Positions 12,634-24,600 of a stretch of 64,000 bases of DNA are shown here, in pieces. Source of the DNA: Lingula anatina. Taxonomy: Eukaryota; Brachiopoda; Lingulata; Lingulida; Lingulidae. The stretch's first letter is position 1, and every line of letters begins with the position of its first letter. Position numbers and translations under genes: made by a program. Where the stretch lies: contig NW_019775924.1 in NCBI RefSeq assembly GCF_001039355.2, forward strand, positions 404,084-468,083, read 5' to 3'. A model generated the notes under the pieces. The model was not told the origin of the DNA, did no database searches, and saw nothing but the letters and a program-made list of their open reading frames with translations.

Positions 12634-14315
12634 GTTCATTTCTGATAATATGTCATCTTCTTACCTCAAGGGGTTGTGAGTATCGTTGGAAACGGGTAGC
12701 TTGTTTTTATATAGTTGTGAAGTCAAGTGATTTATCTTAATTTTTTAAGTTCAATTCTTCACTCATGGGTCCTGTTTCAAGTTATTTCAATGCAAATTAA
12801 AAATAGTTTTCTGGATTCTATGTTCTTCCCCCTTTTAATCGGTTTTTGTGCGTTTTGTTGAAAGCGCCAGCGATGGAGTGCTTTATAATCTTTTTCTCTG
12901 TCTTGAATTTTGTAGACTGGTTTATTATCTTAAGATGGAATATTTTGGCAAACAGGCCATTTATGAAACACAATTCATTATATAACGATTATACATCAAA
13001 ATTGAACAAATTGATCATATCGGCCGAGATGTAAAAAGAAAAAAACGTTTTGACAATACAGGAAAATGAACAAAGATTATTTAAATGTCCAACGCACGTT
13101 GTCCAGCTTTGGAACTAAATCCGTTTTAGTTGGTACTGCTGTGAACAGTTCCATTGGCGCACCGGTTAACTGGCCAGGTCGTGACTCGTGACGGTAGGAT
13201 CTGGTGTCATGACCACACCACCTGCCTCTTTCCCGCGCTGCTCTTCAGTTTGGGTCACGATATCTCACCTTTGTGTAAGATTTTTGGCCTTGGAGACGCA
13301 GCTGTTTATCTGTCACAGTGGTGTTTTAACCTTCGAAGTTGCAATTGGTGTCGTTACATTGGCTGATTGAAATATTTGAGTGATTTGGAACCTTGTCCAC
13401 CATTTTTTTTTTTTGCTTCGGCGATATTGCTAAATTTTGTTTACGTCTCGGTACTCTCTACTTAGGGCGAGGAGTGTCTCCGTCGGTACTCTGAAACTTA
13501 GAGCGAACCGATCCGGTCGGGGATTTGCACTCTTTACAATCAATTCAACTTTTTTTTCGTTTAAAGCACCTACGATGGCATCTGTGACTGGGCTGCACAG
13601 TGGAAGGCCCCTAGTAAGTGTCCACCAGAGCTGGCAAATCACAACATCCCCTGCACTTGCCCATACCCAAAAGGACGTATCTCCATGAACAACCAGCAGT
13701 TCACCGTAGGCGCTCTGCCTACTGGGCTTGGATGGCTAGCCGACGTAAGTACATTCGTCTGGTACCTCTATTTTAAATGGTCGCTTTCGATTTGTATTGT
13801 TTCTAGCCATCTAGCTCTCTAGTAGCTGCTTTTTATTTATTTTTTTTTATTTTTTTTTTATTGTAGCATGTCTTTCTCTGAAACCTGCGGGGGTTTACAG
13901 ATTGTATTTCAATAAATTCCGTAAACTTGTAAAATGATGTAAACTCATGAAAACTTATGTCGATTATTTTGCAAACCCCCCTTACACCCCACCTAAACCC
14001 GCCACTGCGTCCTGGGCCGTCGCTCGTCATTAACTCGAAAGCATCGCGAATAGCGATAGCGCTATCACCTTTTATTTCGAGGCTATTATATGGGGCGAGT
14101 AAATCCCGAGTTATGGAATAGAGACGCTTGCGCTCGATCGCAATTCGCGATGCTTTCGAGTTACGGAGCCCAGGTCGACAAAGCTCATTGTGAACGGCAC
14201 CTAAAACACCCCGTTTCTTTGTTTTCAGGGTACCTACTGGGGAAAGATTAAGATGCTGGAGCAGAACGGCAATGAGATCGGCTGTGTGGAGCTCACAGTT
14301 GAGATTGATAGCTAA
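11771..14315 (+). CDS. GM2A: GM2 ganglioside activator-like protein (ML domain)
   Basis: A secreted or lysosomal lipid-transfer cofactor; in vertebrates GM2A lifts GM2 from membranes and presents it to beta-hexosaminidase A. Exons: 11771-11840, 12329-12527, 13567-13744, 14229-14315, all with GT-AG borders and consistent phases, giving 177 residues against 193 in human. Residues 1-16 are a typical signal peptide (MKVLLCFLALVAGCMA). The mature part starts FEFKDC and keeps eight cysteines, as in the mature vertebrate protein, including IPC, GSC, PCTC and IGC. Family signatures are visible: PVPVPG near the start, the WVPIPC strand, the NHNIPCTCPYPKG turn and GYW-like GTYWGKIKML near the C-terminus. 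A hairpin lies in intron 1 and an inverted repeat in intron 3. The family is secure; lipid specificity is not, since invertebrates often carry several GM2A paralogues. Confidence 0.9.
11894..11981. repeat. Near-perfect 41 bp inverted repeat (hairpin) in GM2A-like intron 1
   Basis: Arms 11894-11934 and 11941-11981 are reverse complements with a single mismatch and are separated by only 6 nt. The arms are AT-rich, with GAATTAAG at the outer ends. As RNA this would fold into a long unbranched hairpin. It could be a foldback transposon remnant or a hairpin RNA precursor. The sequence alone does not decide. Confidence 0.85.
12601..12632. repeat. (CT)n microsatellite in GM2A-like intron 2
   Basis: Sixteen uninterrupted CT units lie about 70 bp after the exon 2 donor. 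This is a simple repeat. Confidence 0.95.
14031..14163. mobile_element. Inverted-repeat element in GM2A-like intron 3
   Basis: A perfect 21 bp inverted repeat (14031-14051 and 14143-14163, with core CGAAAGCATCGCG) bounds a 133 bp segment. A second outer pair, CCTGGGC near 14011 and GCCCAGG ending near 14174, suggests an older and longer palindrome. It looks like a small MITE or foldback insertion, with no coding capacity. Confidence 0.6.
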
Positions 14316-14499
14316 AGTAAATCTGTTCATCCTCGGTATCTCGGTAATTCCAAAACATTGGCCTTTAGAAACGGTCGAACTGTGTTCTCTCGCTCAGAAC
14401 TGTTTACTGTTGGCCATTGTTTACGCGTTGTCAATGATTTAAATAGAACTGCTTTCTCCATTTCTCATATTTTGTGAGGGGCATGTATTTTGTGCTCAT

Positions 14500-14505
14500 A
14501 ATAAA
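14500..14505 (+). terminator. Candidate poly(A) signal of the GM2A-like gene
   Basis: AATAAA lies about 185 bp after the stop codon at 14313-14315, a usual 3'UTR distance. A second AATAAA lies at about 14540. Which is used is unknown. Confidence 0.5.
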
Positions 14506-15061
14506 AAACAAGGGCACCTTTATGGCTTACATTAATGTGAAATAAACTTACAATGTTTAAATATAACTTACGATATTCAGTCTTAGCTGTCTAATATCCC
14601 TTGTCCAGAAATGAAGGGCTTACTCCCCCTCCCAACATAAGATAAGTAGATTTATGCAATATAAACCATTTCGATAACGAGGTCTCTTCTTGGAGATTAG
14701 CTTGCACTGCCTTATGAATCGACCTAGAATAACAGATGAAAATCCAATTACTTTAGGTCACAACACCTTGCTGATAGAGATATTATTAAAATAATGTCTC
14801 TATTTTGAAACGAAAAAAAAAAGTTTCACGCATGAGAGCACTTTATGTGCAACTATGAATAGCGCATTTCAACTCTCAGAAAAATTCATTCACAACTTGG
14901 AGCTTCAAATACTATAGGGAACATAGTAGATAGCTTCCATGATCTTCATATTGTTAAAAATTTAACCTATAATCAATTGGCCGTGACAGACGCACGTGTC
15001 GTAACATTGTGTTATATATTGGGCTGTTAAGCTAAGTGGTTTATACTAATATTACATCACA

Positions 15062-17786
15062 ATGGACGTGAGCGGAAAAAGAAGAGCCCGGCTTTCAAGA
15101 ATTCGATCTAAATACGATGACGTCGGAATCATGGTGATTTTTGGCGGGACTGGATTTCTTGGTGGGGTCATAGTCTGCACTGTCATTGTGCTTTTTAATT
15201 CACTTCGAACGGTTTCATTGGTTGATAAAGGTTGGTTTTTAAAACATTTTCTGTCGCCACAAGCTTTGCTTTTGCATTTTTATTTGCATCGTTTTTTTGG
15301 CAGATAATAAGATTTGCCTGTCCACCCCTCTATTTCTCTCGTATTTTCACCGACATTGATTTGTAAGGTATTCATAGTGTTTAAACATATTGGTAATAGA
15401 TAATAATAATAAGCAGACACAGAATCAGCCATGCCATGTTTAATGAGCTTTAATACTCCCAAGTAAACTTCTCACACATCCTCAAAAATGATTTCTAACC
15501 AAAACGGGGATATCAAAGACATTCTTATAACATAAGCTGCTGTGCATTAAATGCAGGCTCCAGAAACCTATCTCAGGAAAAACGCCAGACAACTTGATAG
15601 TATATAATATTTTTCAAAACATACATTATCACATATGTAACTTACTCTTTTAAAGTATATATACCATCCCTTGTAAACCAATTTCTTCTAGAGCACAGCC
15701 AACCCGACACCGACACGTGGTCTGTCTATCATGGAGAAAGGCTGAACTCAACAGGTGAGCTATATGACTCAAACAGATGTCATAGATCTAGAATCAAGAT
15801 AAAATAAAAATGGCATACACCTCTATATAAAAAAATCCTTGAAATTTCAGCAATTTTTACACTGCCACCAAGGTACACCCCATCCAAAATTGTCGAAAAA
15901 AAATTAAGATCTGTAAACTAATCTTCGAATTCTTAATTTCTATATTTCATCGTCACTCGCGAAAAATTTTAGCCTCTGTGTGGCCTAGATTGGTGAATCA
16001 GGAAAAAGTGTTGAATTTTCCAATGTAAATTGAATTTTTGCTCTAAAAAGGTCCAACGATCATTCTGTGCCTTCAAAATTTCTCCAAATTTAGTATTTAC
16101 TTTAGTGAATATTCGTATGGACTTTTAAAATTAACGCAATGATCAATATTTTTTTTTTTTGAAAATAGGTCCATTGTTTCATAATTTTTAAATGTCTCGC
16201 ATTAATTTAACTTACTTACAATAATATATTGTTATGTTCTTCACTTGGTCAGTTAAAAAAAACATTTTGACATTTCTAAAAATGGAAACTTGCAGGGTAA
16301 AAAAATTAGTACTCGTTGGGCACTTAAAGTTAAATTCCGGAGAATAGTTATATAGAAAGGGTTCAATGGTCAAATATCAAGGTCAACAACGTTTAAAAAC
16401 AAAATTCGCTTAAGAGCACTGTTAGTATATGATTATCTTTTTTCTCGCGACTTAATTAATTGACATTTTAAGGTCCTGCGACCGCATCTGTTGATCTAAA
16501 TAAAGGCAACTTCAACAGCACTGATGCTCACGTGGTCCTTTATCATCCCTTACGGAGACTGTACAATACCTCTTGTAGTTACACAGCGGTATTACAGGTA
16601 AGGGGAAACATTCACAGGCAAAAAAAAGTTCATAATGCAATTTAATGATCTTCAGTTGAAGAAATGGATTTATTAGATCTGTGAACAGTGATGTTGAAAA
16701 CTGTTCATGGAGTTAAAAAACGCTTTCAATTCTTAAGACATGTTAAGACATTGACTTGTTTTTTTTTTTTTTAGATGATCTGTTTCTTCTCATTATTTTT
16801 CTAAAATCCAGGTCAATTTTAAGGGAACGAACTACACCAAAGTTCGTTTCGTCATGTATTTTAACAAGCAAGCGCGAGGTCATGTGTTTACAGTATCCGA
16901 AGACCACGGGAGCAACGGCTTTGGTAAGACACCACTGACTGTCCTAGGAATTCGAGTGATATACAGACATGAGCCCAGGTTAAAAAAAAAAAGCCTGAAC
17001 ATTTATCGAATCTCAGACAAGACGAATCTCAGGAATCATCAGAATTGAAAAAAAAAAACGCGGAATTCTGCGTTTCCGCCGAAAAAGCTCACGTCTAGAT
17101 ATATACAGAATAATTATGGATCAGTAACATTCTCATAAAATAAAAAGAGACACCAAGTTATGATTTGGATTTGTACATTTAAATTAGAAATAAAGTAAAG
17201 ATTTTTTCCCCACATTAACGACTAGGTGGTGTTGGCTCAGATGTCCAAGTTGTGGATTCCGGCCTGTACGTCTACATGAGCTTCAGTCCGGAGCAAGGGC
17301 GTGGTCTGTACGCCGCGCCGGGAAACAGCCTGCTTCACCAGGCCATCAAGGGGTTTATACAGCCCAACGGGGTGGTGTCCCTGACTGTAGAACGGTCAAA
17401 GGTGACGTGGGATAATCACGCAGGTACCAAGGTAAGCATCAGACCATCCTCGGTTAATTTGGTGGGTACGGTAATATGCCAAACAATTCGACGATTAATT
17501 AATTTCAAAGAAACGTCATTTTGGCTAATACAAGAAACACTTCAATTTTGTGGACTGACTGCAGGTCGACAAACGGACGCAATGTCGAGAAATTTGAATG
17601 GTTTTTAGCAAAATGATCACTTATTTCTTTCAGGGAACCACCGTGATTCCTCGTGACTACCTTTTTGATGGAATGGCCAATGAGGGTGACCGTAGTATTT
17701 TCCTCGGAATGAACAGGGTCGTCTGCTGCACCCACAGAGTTGGAAGAGGGCTGTGTAGAGTGGACGTCACCTTGCTGGAACGCTGA
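15062..17786 (+). CDS. Type II membrane protein, possible TNF-like ligand
   Basis: Six exons (15062-15230, 15692-15754, 16473-16597, 16812-16923, 17226-17431, 17634-17786) join in phase to give 275 residues. A basic N-terminus (GKRRARLSRIRSK) precedes one hydrophobic segment at about residues 21-45, rich in glycines, so the N-terminus should be cytosolic and the rest extracellular. N-glycosylation sequons NST, NTS and NYT lie in the ectodomain. The pieces DAHVVL, VVDSGLYVYMSF and EGDRSIFLGMNRV fall in the order of strands A, C and F/G of the TNF homology domain (compare AHVV, GLYLIYSQV and KGDRL of TNF). However, the usual C-terminal FG-x-hydrophobic ending is replaced by CRVDVTLLER, and cysteines are extra. 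The gene model is strong; TNF membership is an inference that needs a structural search. It lies head-to-tail after the GM2A-like gene and converges on XRCC1. Confidence 0.7.
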
Positions 17787-18604
17787 CTTAACTCATGACA
17801 GATTATGGTCGATAGCATTTGGCTAAGTGTTTATAATAACGACATTGGTATTTACCAGATATGTTTCTCTTCACCACAGTGAATCCATTACACGCAGAAC
17901 GAAATTATCAGGATGTTCCAAAGTTTACAAATGGTTGAGGTTATCATTTCTCTTATTTTTAAATTTTCAATATTGTGACAAATATTAAACAGACTCTATA
18001 AAAAGTACAATAAGAGATGTAACTACACAATGGTGTCCACCATTTCTACATAAAAAAGTTATCATTATAAAAACAATAGTTCATAATTATTTTTTGTAAA
18101 ACATCTTGTAAGCAATGGGCTTTTACCCTTTTCTTTAATTGTCTATGTGGCAGGGTTCTTTAGAAAAAAAAAAAATATTTTCAATCATCTTTATACTTTT
18201 GACCATTTCCTACAGGAGGATAGAACATTGAATTCACAGCCCGCGTTTCTTTCACATAATTCTCTTTTCATCAGACTGCTTTCATCCCAGCATAATTTCT
18301 GAAATTCTGTTCATATATTCTTGCTGGACTGGATAGCAATGTCCACAGAAGCAGCCAGAAGAATATTTTTGCAAATCTAGTGAAAAAATTTCTCTGCAGC
18401 CCTGGTAGAGAGTAATACCATGACCAGTAACATAACAAATTTACTCTGGAATCGGGCCAGTATTAAGATCTGTTAACGTTGCATAACGCTGGTCTCGCCA
18501 TGACATTTTTCATGACCTAGGAACCAGAATGTACGGTGGATATGGCAACAGCCAGTACTAAGATCTGTTAATATTGCAAATCCCTACTCTCGCCATGAGA
18601 GTTT
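17787..18604. other. Convergent intergenic/3'UTR region
   Basis: This region separates the stop of the type II membrane protein (+) from the stop of XRCC1 (-) and must hold both 3'UTRs. Possible poly(A) signals are weak: ATTAAA at 17984-17989 on plus and ATTAAA on minus near 18134-18139. Its right part contains a duplicated XRCC1 tail (separate entry). Confidence 0.5.
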
Positions 18605-18646
18605 TCATGATGCAGGAACCACAATGTACGGTTGATATGGCAACAG
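18456..18646. repeat. 95 bp tandem duplication over the XRCC1 stop codon
   Basis: Units 18456-18550 and 18551-18646 align at a constant 95 bp offset, starting from GCCAGTA(C/T)TAAGATCTGTTAA and ending at GATATGGCAACAG, with scattered substitutions. The right unit contains the last codons and stop of XRCC1. The left unit lies in the 3'UTR and still reads as a diverged copy of that tail with its own stop. Confidence 0.85.
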
Positions 18647-21600
18647 CTTGTTCTTATCGTGACAGGCGAAGATCCACTTTGGCCTCACAAAGATCAAATT
18701 GGTGTTTTCCGATAATGCCTATAACAGAAAAAAAAATGTATATTTGGTCAGAGAAACATTAACACAGGTATCTCTTTTACAATGGAGAAAAATCACTGAA
18801 ATGAAAAGCGTAGTGATATCAAACCTTCTTGCTGATGTCATTGTTGTTGATGTCATTGTTTCTTATAGTTATGCCTGTGTGAATTTTCCAGCTACACTGG
18901 TCATAATGACACATTTCCTGAGAAAAAGTTTTATTTTCACGAAAAAAAAAAAAAAAAGAAATATAAATATTTTGACAGCTTACCATAGAGATGAACTTAT
19001 TTGACATAAAGAAATACTAACATCAACAGATCATCTATGTCAATTTATCTACATGGGACAATTTGTGTCATAATCTGTAACACCATGAGGTTTGTTTTCT
19101 TACCCGACCACAGAGTATTAACTGACCTGGTCAAATTTATCATCCCAGTCGGAGTTTGTGATCACAAAGGTCACCTTGTCATCCATGTAATCTTCCAATT
19201 CTCTGAAGAGAAAAGTTTGATAAGCAGTGGATTTCACATAACTTGTCACCGTATACAACGGTTTCGATTTTAAAACAAAGCTTGTAGAATGGATTTTTGC
19301 TTTGGTATAAGCTGAAACTTAATGAAACTTGCCTAACTTGAAACTGTGGTTTACTCCAACACAATATCTTAAATCATATATAAAATCATTAAAACAATAT
19401 AAATATTATAAAATAGGACCACATGAATGCTTGGTTAAATTGGTGCACTAAATATTCTGAATATTCACACAATAATCTTTAAATTTACAAATAAATAGAA
19501 AATGTGTATTTTTATAGTTCTAAGTCTTAAAATTCTTAGCTGCTTTACAATCTCCATCACCACCAACACTACCATCACTACTACCACCTACCCATCAAAT
19601 GCTGTTATGTATCTGAATATTGTCCTTCTTTCAGTAGCAGAGAAGTCTCCATACAAAAAGAAATGTTTTCCAGAGAAGAAATCAGGCAGGTCAGGCAAGT
19701 CCCCTGAGCCACCATCTTTACTAGAAGACTTTCCTTCTCCTTTGTCTCTCAACTGTTCCTCTTTTATTCTACCACAGGAAAAAAATCATTTGTACAGTCG
19801 CTATTTCTGTGGTGCATTTGGTTACAAACAGTAATAACAATAATATTAATAACAGTTATTATTACAGTAATAATAATAAAGTGTAACTTACTTACGAGAC
19901 AGTGTCTTAAGCATGTCTTTAGACAAGATTCTTTTTTAATTTGGTGAATAGTTTAGCTACTAATGTTAACCCAGAATGCACTGCATGCAACAAAAATTCA
20001 TAGGTGTTCAAGTCTTCATACCATTTAGAAATCAAGTTTGCCAACTCAATGATACACTTATTCAAAAAACAATCAAATAATTTCTTCTGTGTGTAATGAC
20101 CTATGCAATAAAATATTTCACCTTCTTATTTCATCTTCCGTATCTTCAGAATCGGAGCCAACGTCAGTGGCAGCATCATAGGCGTCAGTGTCATCTCCAC
20201 TGTCATTGGAATGTTTGGGGGAGGCGGTAGGTTTCACTGGGCTGGGATCAGGGATCTTCTTCTTTGGGGAGGCTAGTGAATAATATAATGACTTACAATT
20301 ATAATACTTATAATAATAAAATTTTCTTATATAACACATTTCATAAATTTCATTGCTCCTTAAAATATTATTTTCATAACTTATCTATTTATATTTATTA
20401 TCTAAATAATCAAACTTTCTGACACTATATTGTAACACAATATTACTAAAATTTAAAACAGCCAGATAAAGATAAAGCAAGTAAAGTGAAAAGCAAATTA
20501 AAAAGCCTCAATGATGACCATAAATGGGATGCAAGACACACATATACATTAAACAAGGCATAAATCATGTAGAAGACCTCTTATCAGATCACAATATATA
20601 TTTTCCATGACATTTTTCATTACCTTCCACCTTCTTAGGCTGAGGTTTTGATCTTTTCTTTGGATCCCACTCCTCATCCTCATCTTCCTCCTCTTCATTT
20701 TGTTTACTATCTTTCACGGGGCTTGGCTTCCTTGGACTCTCCTTCTTGGATGGAGCTTTTGTCCTCTTTTTTGGATCCCATTCCTCCTCCTCTTCCTCAT
20801 CTTCTTCCTCTTCCTTGTCGTTTTTCTTCTTAGATTGGGTTGTCTTTGGTGTGACCTGCTTAGGTTGTGGTTTTGTTTTTTTCTTAGGTTCCCATTCGTC
20901 CTCCTCCTCAACATCTTCCTCCTCCTCCTCACTTGGGGAGTATTCTGATCCAGAGCTCCCTGCATCTTGAAGTCCAGGGGGAGTTTTGGACCCTCTCACT
21001 TTATAGCTGGAGTACACAAGAATAAGAAACCTTACTTAGGAAAAGAGAGCATAGAACATAAGGCAGAGAACAGCCATGTTTTAGTGAAAAACATGAGGCA
21101 TCATTGGTACAAAATAAAGTTACCAGACAGACATCAAGATGTTGGAGTTAAAAAGATTCCAGGGTAGTTGTCATTTGTGCATTTCTGGCTTGGATTCTTT
21201 TGAATTAAACCATAAATGCATATATGACAAATACCCAGGATGAAATGAGACAGTTTTCAATTTTTTTCTTTTTAAAAATTATATTAATAAATCATATTAA
21301 TTATATTAAAAATATAATGACAAGAGAGGGAATACATACTCTTTCCAGTTCATCAGTTTCTTATTCCTGTGACTGTCCTTGATCCACTGGTGACTGACAA
21401 TACAGCCCTTCCCATCCACCTGCTGGAATTTTGGAGTATTGGAAAAAGCACATCTGAAGTACAAAACCAAAAATATATTCAACGTGAAAGAGTTTGAGTG
21501 ACATGGGCTGTGTTGATAACTGACCCATTAGAACCAAGAACAGTGTGCTATAACCAGAACTCCAGGACTTTGTTTAATAAAGACTTCAAGAGAATTGGTA

Positions 21601-24600
21601 TTTTAAGCAGATTCTTGCGAGAATCTTAGCCAGTTAACCATTTTACTTACAATGACTCACAAACTCACATTTTGAATGTAACCCCCCCCCTCTTCCTCTC
21701 TGGTATTTACATGAGGTGTGCTTACTCCCTCCTCCAGTTTGGTACTTACATTAAGTGTGTACACCCCCTCCCCCAGTCTGGTCTGTACTGGGCCCCCATC
21801 TCTATGGCTTTATCCCGGAGTTCTCCTCGCTGGGGGTTCTGATAGCCACTCATCACAAATACCACACCCTTCATCAACTCTCTGAATGGCTTGGGCTTTT
21901 TCACAGCAGCAGGTTGGGCTGATTAGGAGGAAAACAATTCTTGTACTATTAACAAGCTACAAAATGTATCAGTTATAATTTCCATGAAACTTCACACAAA
22001 TATCTTTAATGCCCAAACTTTTAACATACTCCAAGCATAAGAAACTTATTTATGCTTTCAAGTATCCCTGCTACAAGTTACTCTTTTTCACAACATTTTA
22101 TGCACTATAAACATTTGTAGTTGCAAGGAAGAATGGTTATTTGTGGAAATGAACTAGGAAAATAAAACCAAAACATAAGTCTCATGCCTATTCACCAAAC
22201 AAGTTAAAACAAAGTACTTTTCTTCTTCTTTGGTGGTGGTGGTGTGTCACTGTCTGAATTTCTTCGCCTTGATGTTGCTGCCTCAGGTTTTTTCACAACA
22301 GGTTTTTTCGTTGGTACTGAAGGTTTATCACTGTGAGAGTCTTCATGTTTTCTCTTAGCTGGGGTCTAAAATAAATAGTCATAGATGGCAGCAGTGCATT
22401 TTGTGCTCACCAAGTGGCAGTTGGCCCTGCATTTAGTGGATAGCAGTCTTACCATTTTTCAAAATCTAATGCTATGTACCGCGTTAAGGTGTAGAAAACA
22501 ACTACACTAATGATAGTTTTCAGTTAAATTCCAATGACCACTGTCAACAAGCAACATTAACAGATTCTCTATTATAAAACTTATCATATGTTTAATTCAT
22601 AAATCATTTTCACAGAAACAATTATATGTTTACCACAGTTTGTCCATTCTTCTCTTTTTCTCTGCTTTCTAACTGCTCTGAAGAGAGTTTGGAGGCCGCC
22701 CTGACTGCAGCGGCACCTAGTGGCAATAAACAACACTCACTTGCAATAGACTGTCATAAATAGTAGTAGTGTCATGCACAAAAAACAATTATAATGACTT
22801 TTTAATCAAAAGGTCTTGCCTCCCTCTATCAAATTAGGGTCTAAGGAACAAGACTTAATAGTCTTATATGGAACAGATTTGCGGAGCAAAACCCTGGAAC
22901 TGTCTGTGGTCTGTACTGCACTAAATTGGGATGTCACAAATGGAGTGTAACTGTGCCTTAAATTACAAACATGTAAAATTCTCAGTTATATAGCTTTGCC
23001 CTGTACATACCAGTGAGTGGCTCTGGCTCTTGTTTCCTGCTGGCAAAGAGACTGCCAGTTGACACCGACTGATCCTCATCTGTGGTCTTCAGAGAGAAGG
23101 CACCAAGTTTCAAGCCACCCTAAAATGGATAAATAACAGCAGTTTGTGAAAAAAATAATTAAAAAATTTCATCCTACTGATCCCTTTGGAAACAGGATCT
23201 AAAAATCTATTGATCATAAGCAGAAGCAGTGGCCAGTAACTGAAGAAATCAAATTTGTTCAGTTTATTGGGCCGGCTATGATGTGCTGGCATTTTGTGTG
23301 GAACCAGTGTTTATGTCACAGACTGTTACAGTGAATTGTAAGTAGCTTTTTAGATTTGAAAACAAATAAAATACACATGTGAGATGTAGACAATGTTATT
23401 TTTACTAATGTGCATCATTAACAAATGACATGGGCATACCCAAAAACAGTCAAATGTTATGCCTATGGTCTTGGTAAAATGTCCAATTTCTACTTTTTAT
23501 AAATAAAATGCCAAGAATTGAGAATGTTGATTTAATTGACTCATATAATGGAGACCCAACATCAAGCATAGTAATGATTATAATGGTGATTTGGATGAGA
23601 CAATGTATTGCCATTTAAGAAAAAGACACTAAATAACAGAGGTTATATCTGAAAATTAGATTTGTTAATAGACTTTAAGTTAATATATGAAAGTCCATGA
23701 GTTACAATGTTACAGAGCAATTGCACTGATTAAAGGTTAAAATTAATTTCGTCTATCACAGAAGAAGACAATAGATTATAACTATAGGATAAATTTTAAC
23801 TCTATAGAATTCACATACCTCATTTGTTGCATTTTGTGATGTTTTGTCTGGTGGAGAATGGAACTTGATAAATGACAGACCATAAGGTATATTCTGAAAT
23901 AATAAAAATACTTGTAACTGTCACACACAGCAGTCTCTAATACATATTTTAGTAAATCAGTCAGTAAATTACACCAAGCTCTGTATGAAATTTTAAGGGG
24001 TTTTAAAGTAAATATAAATCCTGAAAAAAATCCAAATAATCCAGTGTCTTACTTTTTTGCCTCATTCTGTTGTTGAATTTTCAAATTCACAAATTGTTTA
24101 TTTTTTGTCATCAATTCATCAATTATATTTCAATTTTAATTCATTCTTTGATTTTTGAAGAACAGCAGCAATAACAAGGAAACTTTCAAATAAAACAATT
24201 TAGAGTAAATTTTGAGCTCTGTGTCATGTTCCATAAACAAACAAGTGTTTTTTTATACCATAAATGATATATCATCACTTCCAGTATTGCTCCTTTACAA
24301 GTTAAATCATTTTTACCTTTCCATAAAAAGTAATTTCTGACATGAGGCCAACTTACTTTTAAGAACTTCTGAATCAACATTTTAATGCAGTTTACTAAGA
24401 AACATTATTTTGGAAAATGTCACGAAGTCAAATTCATTTTTTTCCAAATTTATTAAGTAATCACCATACCTTATTGAAAGGCTGTGTACAGACGACCTTG
24501 ACCCTGTCCCACTTCTGTTCCACCACTGCCTTGGACAGCTTATCTGCAGTGAAGATCCTCACTCTGTTCATGTTGGTGCCATTTCTACTCTCTATAGGAC

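Noticed and set aside
13833-14330. 165-codon minus-strand open frame
   Set aside because: It overlaps GM2A-like exon 4 and the intronic inverted repeat; no homology or splice logic.
19502-19834. Plus-strand open frame over XRCC1 exon 13
   Set aside because: Antisense of a well-supported XRCC1 BRCT2 exon, with no plus-strand features.
20648-20970. Several Ser/Phe/Leu-rich plus-strand frames
   Set aside because: They are reverse complements of the acidic Glu/Asp and Lys codons of XRCC1 exon 11.
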